Positions 45,074 through 53,292 of a DNA stretch of 64,000 bases are shown here, piece by piece. Both the position numbers and the translations under genes were made by a program. The stretch's first letter is position 1. Each line of letters begins with the position of its first letter. The notes beneath the pieces are model-generated. The model was not told where the DNA came from and did not search any database. It saw only the letters and a list, made by a program, of their open reading frames with translations. This DNA is from Bacillaceae bacterium IKA-2 (lineage in GTDB: Bacteria > Bacillota > Bacilli > Bacillales > Anaerobacillaceae): positions 4,340,001 to 4,404,000 of the forward strand of contig CP134492.1 in NCBI GenBank assembly GCA_031761875.1, read 5' to 3'.

Positions 45074-45529
45074 TTAATTTCCAGGATATAGGTAATTCAT
45101 GATATCACGCCGTGAAATAATGCCCACTAATATCCCTTGCTTATCGACAACAGGTAGTCTCTTGATTTTCTTTTCCATCATCAATGTCGCAGTATGTTCT
45201 ATGGTGTCATCAGGCATTACAGTTACGACTTTTTTATTCATTAAATCTCCTACTCTTTCAGACATGGTTCGCTTTAGTTCATCCATGAATTTGTTGGGAT
45301 TATCAAGATAAATTAGCCCGCCGAGCAACTCCAATACAGCCGGTAATTTGATAATCGATTCACGCTTGATTAGGTCTCCTTCGGTAACAATACCGACAAG
45401 TTCATCGTTTTCGTTTAGAACAGGCAGACCACTGAAATCATTTTCGATAAGACGTTTGGCACAGTTCTCAACTGTACTTTCTTCACTTATCGATATAACG
45501 TTTTTTGTCATAATATCTTTTGCATACAT
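45074..45529 (-). CDS. Two-CBS-domain protein
   Basis: A 151-aa protein made of two CBS domains. The first (residues about 1-60) reads AKDIMTKNVISISEESTVE and FSGLPVLNENDELVGIVTEGD. The second (about 90-151) reads VGDLMNKKVVTVMPDDTIE and RLPVVDKQGILVGIISRRD. Such stand-alone pairs bind adenine nucleotides and sense energy state; no partner is encoded next to it. Confidence 0.88.
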   Translation of the reverse strand: MYAKDIMTKNVISISEESTVENCAKRLIENDFSGLPVLNENDELVGIVTEGDLIKRESIIKLPAVLELLGGLIYLDNPNKFMDELKRTMSERVGDLMNKKVVTVMPDDTIEHTATLMMEKKIKRLPVVDKQGILVGIISRRDIMNYLYPGN

Positions 45530-45759
45530 CGATTAACACTCCTCATGGTCATTTTAAATAGGGTCTGAACCTTGTTTGTCCTTAATGGTTATTATTACAA
45601 ATTATAAAGTATTTCCACTATTATTTCAATGGAACGAAATACTTTAACGATAACTCTCGTGCCTGTAACACTCCCAAAAATCTTGTTCCAGAAGAATATT
45701 TCACAAGAGTGATGTTGGAAAAGAGGATTGGAAATATCTCGATTTGGAGTGCCCATCGT
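45530..45759. other. Intergenic region with a hairpin and a short coding-like trace
   Basis: AAAGTATTTC (45607-45616) and GAAATACTTT (45637-45646) form a perfect 10-bp inverted repeat. Downstream, a plus-strand frame reads PEEYFTRVMLEKRIGNISIW without a start, possibly gene debris. Confidence 0.35.
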
Positions 45760-45797
45760 AAAAAAAAGAACTTCAGATTATCTCCGAGGTTCTTCAT
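45760..45797 (-). terminator. Terminator after the 63-aa protein gene
   Basis: On the minus strand AAGAACCTCGGAG pairs with CTGAAGTTCTT, followed by eight Ts. It lies 8 nt after the stop codon of the gene at 45806. Confidence 0.8.
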
Positions 45798-45805
45798 GAA
45801 AAATA

Positions 45806-45997
45806 TTAGCTTAACTTTAGATGTTCCTTTAATGCTTCGTTTGTTTTCAACTCTTCATTGATCTTATCTAACGTTGTAGCAGGAATAGTAAAACAAACTC
45901 CTTTGGGTGACATCAAAAAGACTTCACCTTTGTTGTTACCTTTCTTAATGGTGTACCCCTCGACTGTAAATAATATCTTCTCATCTGGTCTTGCCAT
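45806..45997 (-). CDS. 63-aa hypothetical protein
   Basis: A small soluble protein (MARPDEKILFTVEGYTIKKG ... IPATTLDKINEELKTNEAL). Beta-strand-rich in the first two thirds, helical at the end. An AAGGAGTG site and a good terminator support that it is expressed. I do not recognise a family. It is a stand-alone transcription unit between the CBS gene and the betaine locus. Confidence 0.65.
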   Translation of the reverse strand: MARPDEKILFTVEGYTIKKGNNKGEVFLMSPKGVCFTIPATTLDKINEELKTNEALKEHLKLS

Positions 45998-46130
45998 AGC
46001 TTAGCCACTCCTTAAGTCGTTATAAATGTTTCCTTATCATTTTTTTAGTTTAACAGAATTTTGGATTCCGTGCCCCTGACACGACAAAAAATGTTCTTTT
46101 CGTATTTATAAAACAAATTTCTAAATGCTA

Positions 46131-46171
46131 AAAAAAGACTTCTCAAAAGTTTGGTCAACTAATGAGAAGCC
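46131..46171 (-). terminator. GGCTTCTCA-type hairpin with T-run
   Basis: On the minus strand GGCTTCTCA pairs with TGAGAAGTC, followed by seven Ts. Similar hairpins occur at 53220-53263 and 55305-55352. It is the first T-tailed terminator downstream of gbsA; a second hairpin (46291-46331) is closer to the gene. Confidence 0.6.
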
Positions 46172-46290
46172 GCACTATTACTTAAGTTATTAGCAGAGTG
46201 TTTGAGGTCAATTACATCATGCGCCCATAAGATGAGAGTGTATAATATCTTTAACGATGTGTACAAAAAGCTTGATATATCAACGTTTTG

Positions 46291-46331
46291 ATAAATTCTG
46301 TCTGTAACATCTTTAACAGAATTTTATCATT
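46291..46331 (-). terminator. Hairpin just downstream of gbsA
   Basis: TGATAAATTCTGT and ACAGAATTTTATCA form a 13-bp stem (one bulge) 34 nt after the gbsA stop. There is no T-run, so it may be a 3' end stabiliser or processing structure. Confidence 0.45.
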
Positions 46332-46364
46332 TTACACTGGATTGCGTTAGCAAAATGTTATCAT

Positions 46365-47837
46365 CTAGAACCAGTTGATAGGTTTAGGATTAAGGTTTTG
46401 GAATATATGCTTTGTTTCTGTATATTCTTCCATACCTAGTCTTCCTAGTTCGCGTCCAATACCAGACTGCTTAAATCCACCCCATGGTGCATGTGGGAAG
46501 TAAACGTTGAATTCATTAATCCAAACTGTCCCCATGCGCATCTTTGCTACACAACGTTCAGCTTTTGCGATATCGTTTGTCCAAACGCCACCAGCTAGTC
46601 CATAGATAGAGTCATTAGCAAGCTTTACTGCTTCCTCTTCTGCACCGAATTTCTCAACCGTGATAACAGGACCAAAAGCTTCATCTTGAACAATGCTCAT
46701 GTTTGTTGTGCAGTCTGTGAAAATAGTAGGTAGGTAGAAAAATCCTTTTTGTAGTTCTGTATCTTCTGGACGGCTACCACCAACTGCTAATGTAGCACCT
46801 TCTTTAATCCCTATTTCTACATACTGTTCTACTTTCGCAAGCTGCTCAGCTGAAATAAGTGGACCCATTTGTGTATCTTCGTCAAATCCGCTTCCTAACT
46901 TAAATTTTTTCACTCGCTCAACAAGTGCGTTGACGAACTCATCGTGAATACTTTCTTCTACAATCAGTCTTGTACCAGCGGAACAGATTTGACCGGCATG
47001 GAAGAATACCCCGTTTAATGCTTGGTCTACAGCTGTCTCAAAATCAGCATCAGCAAAGATGATGTTAGGGTTTTTGCCACCAAGTTCAAGTGCAAGCTTC
47101 TTTACATTAACGCTTGCCGCTTGCATAATTTTCTTCCCAGTAATAAGTCCACCGGTAAAGGAAATAAGATCAACATCAATGTTACTAGATAACTCTGCAC
47201 CAACTGTGTTACCAGCACCAAGTACTAGGTTAGCAACACCAGCAGGCACTCCCGCCTCTTCCATTAGTTCGAATACTTTAATAGTAGTAAGTGGTGTAAT
47301 TTCACTTGGTTTCATTATTAAAGTATTTCCAGTTACAAGCGCTGGAGCTAGTTTCCAAGATGCTTGAAGTAATGGATAATTCCACGGTGTAATTTGACCA
47401 CAAACACCAACTGGTTCGTGAACCACTCTACTAATAGAGTTCGGCACAGGAGAAACAATTAGTTCCCCGCCATTTTTATCTGCAAGCTCTGCATAATAAC
47501 GAAAGATTCCCGCAATATCATCCATATCTCCACGGCTTTCTTCTACCGTTTTACCTGTATCTAATGACTCTAATCTAGCAAGTTCTTCTTTATCTCTTTC
47601 TATTAATTCAGCAATTTTCCTTACGATAGTCCCTCGCTCTGTTGCTGGAGTAGAAGACCATTCTCCGTTATCAAAAGCTTCTCTTGCTGCAGCAATTGCA
47701 GCTTTTGCATCGCTTTCGTCACCTTCTGGAACAGTTGCAATAACTTCCTGGTTAAATGGATTAATAATATCACGCGTATTACCTGAGTTTGCCCCCACCC
47801 ATTCACCATTAATGTATTGCTGGTGTTTTAGCCTCAA
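46365..47837 (-). CDS. gbsA: Betaine-aldehyde dehydrogenase GbsA
   Basis: A 490-aa NAD-dependent aldehyde dehydrogenase that oxidises betaine aldehyde to glycine betaine. Visible are GQITPWNYPLLQASWKLAPA, SFTGGLITGKKIM, the catalytic glutamate in LALELGGKNPN, the catalytic cysteine in HAGQICSAGTRL, and the C-terminal FKQSGIGRELGRLGMEEYTE. The frame runs to 47939, but TTG 47837 has a GGAG site and gives the family length. It is divergent from gbsR, and its promoter region carries the shared palindrome. Confidence 0.93.
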   Translation of the reverse strand: MRLKHQQYINGEWVGANSGNTRDIINPFNQEVIATVPEGDESDAKAAIAAAREAFDNGEWSSTPATERGTIVRKIAELIERDKEELARLESLDTGKTVEESRGDMDDIAGIFRYYAELADKNGGELIVSPVPNSISRVVHEPVGVCGQITPWNYPLLQASWKLAPALVTGNTLIMKPSEITPLTTIKVFELMEEAGVPAGVANLVLGAGNTVGAELSSNIDVDLISFTGGLITGKKIMQAASVNVKKLALELGGKNPNIIFADADFETAVDQALNGVFFHAGQICSAGTRLIVEESIHDEFVNALVERVKKFKLGSGFDEDTQMGPLISAEQLAKVEQYVEIGIKEGATLAVGGSRPEDTELQKGFFYLPTIFTDCTTNMSIVQDEAFGPVITVEKFGAEEEAVKLANDSIYGLAGGVWTNDIAKAERCVAKMRMGTVWINEFNVYFPHAPWGGFKQSGIGRELGRLGMEEYTETKHIFQNLNPKPINWF

Positions 47838-47871
47838 ATCTATCAACTCCGATTCTTTATAAATTAAGTTT

Positions 47872-47927
47872 ATTAAAAATTTATTTAACTTTCTTAATAT
47901 GGTAACACGTCTTTTTATGGCTGTCAA
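47872..47927 (-). promoter_or_regulatory. gbsA promoter with probable GbsR operator
   Basis: -35 TTGACA (47922-47927) and -10 TACCAT (47899-47904), 17-bp spacing, minus strand. The palindrome GTTAAATAAATTTTTAAT lies just downstream (47889-47872), in the transcribed leader, where a bound repressor could block elongation. Confidence 0.65.
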
Positions 47928-48034
47928 AGAGACATTCAAAACATAAAAGTTTAGAAAACATTAAAACTAACTAGAAAGGTTGCGATTACTCTGTTAGTAG
48001 ACATTTTCTTTTGGTTAAAACCACTTTTTTCCGT

Positions 48035-48062
48035 TTGACATTTAATCTGAATTCTGTATTAT
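48035..48062 (+). promoter_or_regulatory. gbsR promoter
   Basis: -35 TTGACA (48035-48040) and -10 TATTAT (48057-48062) with 16-bp spacing, about 65 bp before gbsR. Divergent from the gbsA promoter. Confidence 0.65.
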
Positions 48063-48127
48063 TAAGTTTATGAAGAATATTAAAAAAATATTTAACAATC
48101 TTTACTTTATATTAAAGGAGCAACTTT

Positions 48128-48679
48128 ATGAGTGAATCTACTGAAAGATCCAAGATTAAAATAGAAGCAGCAAAAGATAAAGTCATTGGCGCCATCGCAG
48201 AGACAATGGATTTATATGGTGTAACACCTGCAGCTGCAAATTTATATGCAACGATGTACTTTAAAGATCAGATGACGCTTGATGAAATGCGTACGGAGCT
48301 TGAAATGAGTAAACCAAGTATGAGTACTAGTGTCCGTAAGCTCCAAGAAATAGAAATGGTGAGAAAAACATTTACACGCGGTTCTAGGAAACATACCTAT
48401 ATAGCTGAGAAAAATTTCTTCCGTTCATTTATGGTGTTTTATTGTCAGATGTGGGATCGAGAAGTAAAAATGAACATGGAAACAATTAAGGAAGCACAAG
48501 AAGATTTAATAGATGTCATAAAAGATTCCACCAGCACTCCAGAAATTGTTGCCGAGGCGAAGAAATACTATGATCAATTAGAAGAGTCTAAAACATACTA
48601 TCACTGGTTGGAAGACTTAGTTGCAAGTATAAAAAGCGGTAAAATATTTGAGTTTTTACCTAAAGGTCATCAAGATTAA
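48128..48679 (+). CDS. gbsR: Choline-responsive repressor GbsR
   Basis: A 183-aa MarR-like regulator of the GbsR type. The winged helix is visible (QMTLDEMRTELEMSKPSMST, SVRKLQEIEMV, RGSRKHTYIAEK). The C-terminal helical part contains several aromatic residues (FLRS/FYCQMWDRE, YYHWLEDLV), consistent with a choline-binding aromatic box. In B. subtilis GbsR represses gbsAB and the choline importer opuB when choline is absent. Here it lies divergent from gbsA. An AAAGGAG site precedes ATG 48128. Confidence 0.88.
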   Translation: MSESTERSKIKIEAAKDKVIGAIAETMDLYGVTPAAANLYATMYFKDQMTLDEMRTELEMSKPSMSTSVRKLQEIEMVRKTFTRGSRKHTYIAEKNFFRSFMVFYCQMWDREVKMNMETIKEAQEDLIDVIKDSTSTPEIVAEAKKYYDQLEESKTYYHWLEDLVASIKSGKIFEFLPKGHQD

Positions 48680-48735
48680 TTTTATATGAAGTTATTTGGT
48701 GATTGAATTTCATAATTACCTAACTTGAGCCATTA

Positions 48736-48780
48736 AGGTAGTCTATAAAAATATAACCATAAATTACCTATAGACTACCT
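48736..48780. terminator. Perfect-arm hairpin after gbsR
   Basis: AGGTAGTCTATA (48736-48747) and TATAGACTACCT (48769-48780) form a 12-bp stem. No clear T-run follows, so termination may be weak, and the binding-protein gene downstream could be partly co-transcribed. Confidence 0.5.
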
Positions 48781-48839
48781 ACTATTTGAATGTTTCACTT
48801 ATCTCTTCTAAGTAAGAGATATATTATTTTTGTATTAAC

Positions 48840-48857
48840 GTTAAATAAATTTTTAAC
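48840..48857 (+). promoter_or_regulatory. Probable GbsR operator before the binding-protein gene
   Basis: GTTAAATAAATTTTTAAC is an 18-bp palindrome matching the sites at gbsA (17 of 18 in reverse orientation) and betA (16 of 18). It lies 40 bp before the start codon, within the likely promoter or leader. Confidence 0.6.
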
Positions 48858-48896
48858 GTATTTAATATATATAACAAAAAAAGGGAGTTTTTCTAC

Positions 48897-49796
48897 ATGA
48901 ATAAATGGAAAAAAGAACTTAGTTTTATCTTTGCGTTGCTAATGGTTGCTGTACTGACAGCATGCGGAAGCAATACTGAGGAAACAAACGGTGAACAAGC
49001 AGGTACAGAAACAGAGGTAAGTAATAAAGAAATAACGATTGGTCAAATATTATGGGCTGAAAATATTGCAGTAACAAATATGTGGAAAGCAATTTTAGAA
49101 GAAAAAGGTTATCAAGTGAAGTTACCATTATTGGACATGGGTGTTACAATGACGGCTTTAGAAATGGGCGAGGTAGATGTTAGTCTAGAAGTATGGTTAC
49201 CGGTCCAAGATGCAAATTATCTAAAAAGATATCAAGATGCTGTTAATTTCTCAGAATCTACTTGGTTTGATAATGCAAAAGTAGGTCTTGTTGTTCCAAC
49301 CTATTTAGAAGAAGTTAATAGTATAGAAGATTTAAATGAACATAAAGAACTATTTAATGGTCAAATTATCGGTTTGGATGCTGGCGCCGGTACGATGGAA
49401 GTTGTGGAACAATTAATTGAAGATTATAATCTTGAGTTTGAACTACTGGCAAGCTCTGAACCAGCGATGTTAGGTGCAGTTGGAAATGCAGTAGAAAATG
49501 AAGAACCAATCGTGGTACCGCTTTGGAGCCCACACTGGGCATTCTCGACGTATGACTTGAAATTCCTAGAAGATCCGCAAAACATATTCGGTGGTGTAGA
49601 AAAAATTCACCATGCTACAAGACTGGGGTTTGAAGAAGATTATCCAGAGGTGAGCGAGTGGTTTAAAAATTGGAAGATGGATGATCAACAAATTGGCCAG
49701 CTTATCGAATATGTAGAAAGTGCCGAAGACCCTCTTGATGGGGCTAAAAAATGGATTGAAGAGAATCAAGAATTGATTGCTGAATGGGTAAAATAA
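48897..49796 (+). CDS. Glycine betaine/choline-type ABC substrate-binding lipoprotein (OpuAC-like)
   Basis: A 299-aa lipoprotein with lipobox LTAC and an OpuAC/ProX-like binding fold: ITIGQILWAENIAVTNMWKA, MGVTMTALEMGEVDVSLEVW, and WSPHWAFSTYDLKFLEDP, which carries Trp residues of the aromatic cage. It probably binds glycine betaine, proline betaine or choline-like ligands at the cell surface. No permease or ATPase gene accompanies it, so it must use a transporter encoded elsewhere or act as a sensor. The putative GbsR operator suggests a choline-linked role. Confidence 0.85.
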   Translation: MNKWKKELSFIFALLMVAVLTACGSNTEETNGEQAGTETEVSNKEITIGQILWAENIAVTNMWKAILEEKGYQVKLPLLDMGVTMTALEMGEVDVSLEVWLPVQDANYLKRYQDAVNFSESTWFDNAKVGLVVPTYLEEVNSIEDLNEHKELFNGQIIGLDAGAGTMEVVEQLIEDYNLEFELLASSEPAMLGAVGNAVENEEPIVVPLWSPHWAFSTYDLKFLEDPQNIFGGVEKIHHATRLGFEEDYPEVSEWFKNWKMDDQQIGQLIEYVESAEDPLDGAKKWIEENQELIAEWVK

Positions 49797-49827
49797 TGAC
49801 ATAGGTAAGTAGTTAAAAGAAATATAG

Positions 49828-49866
49828 AAGTTAGTCTCTCATATTTGGAGAGACTAACTTCTTTTG
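49828..49866 (+). terminator. Terminator after the binding-protein gene
   Basis: AAGTTAGTCTCTC pairs with GAGAGACTAACTT, followed by CTTTTGT. It lies about 35 nt after the stop codon. Confidence 0.85.
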
Positions 49867-50053
49867 TATTTCAAAACTATTTCTTATAAGTGATATGTAC
49901 AACTAGTGTAAGTTTAGTGATTACGGCCATTAGAATGTACCACTTCTGTCATGTTTATCAGCAATCGCCACCAAATTTATCGCTTATCGCCAATGCATTT
50001 ACCCATGTGTACTGTCAGGAGAATACAGATTTACAACTTAAGGATTTTGAAAG

Positions 50054-50098
50054 ATAAAAAAGCTAATCCCACCGTATTTTTAGCGAGGGATTAGGCTT
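50054..50098 (-). terminator. Orphan T-tailed hairpin
   Basis: On the minus strand AAGCCTAATCCC pairs with GGGATTAGCTT, followed by six Ts. No intact gene reads towards it nearby, so it may be a leftover of a lost gene. Confidence 0.55.
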
Positions 50099-50190
50099 AT
50101 GATCTTCCATAAACGCCCCTGATTATTGAATAAAAACTAGGCAAAAAATTAATTTTTACATTTAACTTGTGTTACGATTCTCCTTAACCA

Positions 50191-50415
50191 CTCTGTCCGA
50201 ACAAGGCCTGCCTTCGGACAAGATCACGCTTTTTCCTCTTCACTCTGTCCGAACAAGACCTGCCTTCGGACAAGATCACGCTTTCTCCTCTTCACTCTGT
50301 CCGAACAAGGCCTGCCTTCGGACAAGATCACGCTTTTTCCTCTTCACTCTGTCCGAACAAGGCCTGCCTTCGGACAAGATCACGCTTTTTCCTCTTCACT
50401 CTGTCCGAACAAGGC
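50191..50415. repeat. Tandem array, 52-bp period, four full units plus a partial
   Basis: Units start at 50191, 50243, 50295, 50347 and 50399, nearly identical. Each contains an inverted repeat TGTCCGA...TCGGACA around AGGCCTGCCT, then AAGATCACGCTTTTTCCTCT. The period is not a multiple of three, so it is not a coding repeat. It is GC-richer than its surroundings. There are no unique spacers, so it is not CRISPR. Confidence 0.9.
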
Positions 50416-50781
50416 GATGTTTTGCTCAAAAAAACTCCTCTACTTATGATAAGGGTCACTGCCTTTAATTTTAAACAATTTTTCCTTCTGATTAATTAGT
50501 AATTCAATAATACTTCTTCTACATTATGGCCCGATTGCGGAAGACTGATCTTATTGATTGAAAATCAATCAAATTTGTATGACGAGTATAATATCTTTGA
50601 TTCCGATAACTATGGTTTTTTATCTTAAATCACCCAGAAGGTATGAAGTGGTAAACAGTCTGTCATTCATTGGTGAAAATAAGTCAAGGATGGTAAATTT
50701 CATTGGCCAAATCTAATCAGTTTATTTTCTCGCAGCTACTTTTTATACTTCTCTAGGGATAGCTGGGTCTTAATTTCTAGC
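50416..50781. other. Intergenic region without a recognisable gene
   Basis: AT-rich, no ORF with a ribosome site. A small GATTGAAAATCAATC palindrome lies near 50556-50570. Nothing else was recognised. Confidence 0.4.
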
Positions 50782-50853
50782 AAAAAAAAGAAGGCACTCT
50801 TTTCATAAAATGTATGCTTTGACTCGCAAATACATTTTGAAAGAGGCCTTCTT
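50782..50853 (-). terminator. Terminator after betA
   Basis: On the minus strand AAGAAGGCCTCTTTC pairs with GAAAAGAGTGCCTTCTT, with an inner AATGTAT/ATACATT stem, followed by eight Ts. It lies about 20 nt after betA. Confidence 0.85.
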
Positions 50854-50871
50854 ATGAAAGCATTATTTTAC

Positions 50872-52557
50872 TTACCCTTTTATTGTGCCTGCGTCGGCTG
50901 GATGTACTCCATGACGGTAGAAGTCGGCATTAATAGGATCCAGTGGTTTACGTCCAAGGATTAGGTCAGCTGCCTTTTCGGCCAACATCAACACCGGTGC
51001 ATGAATATTACCGTTAGTGACATAAGGCATGGCAGACGCATCGGCCACTCGTACATTGTCGAGCCCATGGACCTTCATCGTTAGTGGATCGACGACAGAC
51101 ATTGGGTCTGAAGCAGGCCCCATTTTTGCCGTGCACGACGGATGAAGCGCAGTCTCGGCATCTTTGGCCACCCAATCCAAAATCTCCTCATCTGTTTGAA
51201 CGGAATGACTAGGTGAAATTTCTCCTGAATTGTAAGGTGCCATGGCTGGCTGAGACATAATTTCCCTTGAAATTCGTACCGCTTCAACCCACTCACGTCG
51301 GTCCTGTTCGGTCGAAAGATAGTTGTAGACCATGCTCGGATGCTCTTTAGGATTTTTTGAACGAATCTTTAATGTTCCTCGAGAATCAGAGTACATAGGT
51401 CCGACGTGTACCTGGAATCCGTGAGCAGTATCTGCTTTTTTTCCATCGTACCGTACCGCAACCGGAAGGAAATGGAACATCAAATTTGGGTAATCGACGT
51501 CCTCGTTCGAACGAACAAAACCTCCACCTTCGAAATGATTGGTTGCTGCTGGACCTTTTCGTGCGAGCAACCATTGCAAACCAATCCAAGGCATACGCGC
51601 TTTATTTAAGTTAGGCTGCTCTGAAACCGGTAACGGACAAGAGTATTGGATATAGGTTTCAAGATGATCCTGAAGGTTTTCACCTACACCAGGAAGGTCA
51701 ACTACCGGTTTAATGCCAAGTGAGCGCAAGTGCTCCGCATCACCCACACCTGACAATTGAAGTAGCTGCGGCGTATTGATTGCACCGCCAGCGAGTATGA
51801 CTTCACCTGCATTAACATGATGAGTCTTCCCGTTTCGTTGATATGTCACACCCTTAGCTCGGGTACCTTCGAAATCGATACTTGCAACAAAAGCACGAGT
51901 TTTCACAGTCAGGTTCTTACGTTTCATAGCCGGATGAAGATATGCGCGCGAAGCTGACAACCGTCTGCCTTTGTACACATGCTTATCAAACGGACCAAAT
52001 CCCTCCTGCCGAAAACCGTTTACATCGGGTGTTCGTGAGTAACCAGCCTCGACACCTGCGTCAAAGAAGGCTTGGAATAGAGGATTAGTCGCTGGCCCAC
52101 GTTCCAATTTAAGAGGACCATTGTGACCACGAAGCTCATCATCTGGTTCCGAAGCTAACGCAGTTTCCAGTCGTTTGAAATATGGGAGACAGTGCGCAAA
52201 GTCCCACGTTTCCATACCTGGATCTGCTCCCCAACGTTCATAGTCCAGCGGATTGCCGCGTTGGAAAATCATACCGTTGATTGAGCTCGAACCTCCGAGC
52301 ACCTTTCCCCGGGCATGCTTGACACGTCGTCCATTCATATAAGGTTCAGGGTCTGATAGGTATTTCCAGTCGTATAAGGAATTCCCGGCGGGGAACGGCA
52401 AAGCTGCTGGCATTTGGATTAATAGGTCCCATGAAAAGTCTTTTCGCCCTGCCTCTAAGACAAGAACACTCCGTGTCCCATCTGCACTTAAACGGTCTCC
52501 GAGAACAGAACCCGCACTACCGCCACCTATGATAACAAAGTCATATGTTTTATTCAT
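50872..52557 (-). CDS. betA: Choline dehydrogenase BetA (GMC oxidoreductase)
   Basis: A 561-aa FAD-dependent GMC-family enzyme that oxidises choline to betaine aldehyde, the substrate of GbsA. The FAD-binding start is [19 protein letters not shown]. The GMC signatures are [19 protein letters not shown] and [17 protein letters not shown]. The C-terminal catalytic histidine region is [10 protein letters not shown] and [20 protein letters not shown]. subtilis uses an iron alcohol dehydrogenase (GbsB) instead. The gene is GC-richer than its neighbours, suggesting transfer. ATG 52557 has a GGAGG site. A relic of a second gbsA precedes it. Confidence 0.9.
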   Translation of the reverse strand: MNKTYDFVIIGGGSAGSVLGDRLSADGTRSVLVLEAGRKDFSWDLLIQMPAALPFPAGNSLYDWKYLSDPEPYMNGRRVKHARGKVLGGSSSINGMIFQRGNPLDYERWGADPGMETWDFAHCLPYFKRLETALASEPDDELRGHNGPLKLERGPATNPLFQAFFDAGVEAGYSRTPDVNGFRQEGFGPFDKHVYKGRRLSASRAYLHPAMKRKNLTVKTRAFVASIDFEGTRAKGVTYQRNGKTHHVNAGEVILAGGAINTPQLLQLSGVGDAEHLRSLGIKPVVDLPGVGENLQDHLETYIQYSCPLPVSEQPNLNKARMPWIGLQWLLARKGPAATNHFEGGGFVRSNEDVDYPNLMFHFLPVAVRYDGKKADTAHGFQVHVGPMYSDSRGTLKIRSKNPKEHPSMVYNYLSTEQDRREWVEAVRISREIMSQPAMAPYNSGEISPSHSVQTDEEILDWVAKDAETALHPSCTAKMGPASDPMSVVDPLTMKVHGLDNVRVADASAMPYVTNGNIHAPVLMLAEKAADLILGRKPLDPINADFYRHGVHPADAGTIKG

Positions 52558-52660
52558 TTTACAGACCTCCTTGGATGTTGAGAATTGAATGTAGTAATCA
52601 TAACTCTATTAAAAGCATTCATTAAAATTCCTCCTTCAGTTACTAAAACCAGTTAATAGT

Positions 52661-52741
52661 TGAATGAATTTCATAATACCAATAAATTAGCCACCATCAA
52701 GCTACCTGGTGGCACTGAATCTACATTATGAAATTCATTAA
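52661..52741. repeat. Palindromic dispersed element (81 bp)
   Basis: The ends TGAATGAATTTCATAAT and ATTATGAAATTCATTAA are 15 of 17 complementary. An inner GCCACC...GGTGGC stem is present. The sequence TTTCATAATACCAATAAA is shared with the copy at 42.23 kb. It lies in the leader of betA. Confidence 0.7.
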
Positions 52742-52768
52742 GTTTGATAGTTTTTTAATAAAATTTAC

Positions 52769-52896
52769 TTAAACCCATTTAGGGTTGAGCATACGATAAA
52801 TATGTTTTGTTTCTATTTACTCTTCCAATCTGGATTTTCCTACCTCATGTCAAAGCCAGACTATATCTACCCCAAGGACCTTCGCAGAATAGGGGG
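52769..52896 (-). pseudogene. Relic of a second betaine-aldehyde dehydrogenase gene (C-terminus)
   Basis: In one frame the minus strand reads EGPWGRYSLALT. After a one-base shift it reads HEVGKSRLEE, a stop, then IETKHIYRMLNPKWV and a stop. Aligned with the intact GbsA end (APWGGFKQSGIG, RELGRLGMEEYTETKHIF, QNLNPKPINWF) the match is clear. Two disruptions and the loss of the rest show decay. It lies between the promoter and betA, implying an ancestral gbsA-betA operon. Confidence 0.7.
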
Positions 52897-52972
52897 TAAT
52901 GTCTCTTCATCTTTCCGGAACAGGCCTCAACTCATTCCCGGTGAGTTGACATTTTACTACCTTATTAACTTT

Positions 52973-53034
52973 GTTAAATTTTTATTTAACGTTTTTAATA
53001 CTTTAAATGTATCACATTATATTTTTTTTGTAAA
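52973..53034 (-). promoter_or_regulatory. betA promoter with probable GbsR operator
   Basis: On the minus strand, -35 TTTACA (53029-53034) and -10 TACATT (53006-53011) in a TGATACATT context, spacing 17. The perfect-arm palindrome GTTAAATAAAAATTTAAC lies downstream at 52990-52973, the same layout as at gbsA. A second hairpin, TCAACTCA...TGAGTTGA, follows at 52928-52950. The leader to betA would be about 440 nt. Confidence 0.55.
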
Positions 53035-53219
53035 CCGGCGTCTATATTCTTTTGCATATTTCTTACATCCACTCAAAAACAGGAAAAGATAATCTTGGAT
53101 GGGAGGAAACTACAAGTCATTGCTAGCCCAGCTAAGGTTATTTTTTAGAGAATTTTATGGAGCACCTGGACACACTCACGATACCAAACGGATCGCCTAT
53201 CATCATGTGAGTAGAAATG

Positions 53220-53263
53220 AAAAAAGAAGCTTCCCAAAAGTTTTATCAACCTTTGAGAAGCCT
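53220..53263 (-). terminator. GGCTTCTCA-type hairpin with T-run
   Basis: On the minus strand AGGCTTCTCAAAGG pairs with CTTTTGGGAAGCTTCT, followed by Ts. The 190 bp between this and the betA promoter hold no supported gene. Confidence 0.55.
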
Positions 53264-53292
53264 CCGTTAAGAAAGAAACTAGGGGGCTTTAA

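Noticed and set aside
50191-50415. Possible CRISPR array
   Set aside because: The units are contiguous tandem copies with no unique spacers, and no cas gene is present.
50169-50468. A 99-aa plus-strand ORF spanning the tandem array
   Set aside because: The 52-bp period is not a multiple of three, so the repeats are read in different frames. There is no ribosome site. The ORF is a by-product of the array.
52802-53092. A 96-aa plus-strand ORF
   Set aside because: No ribosome site, and it lies antisense to the gbsA relic and over the betA promoter.
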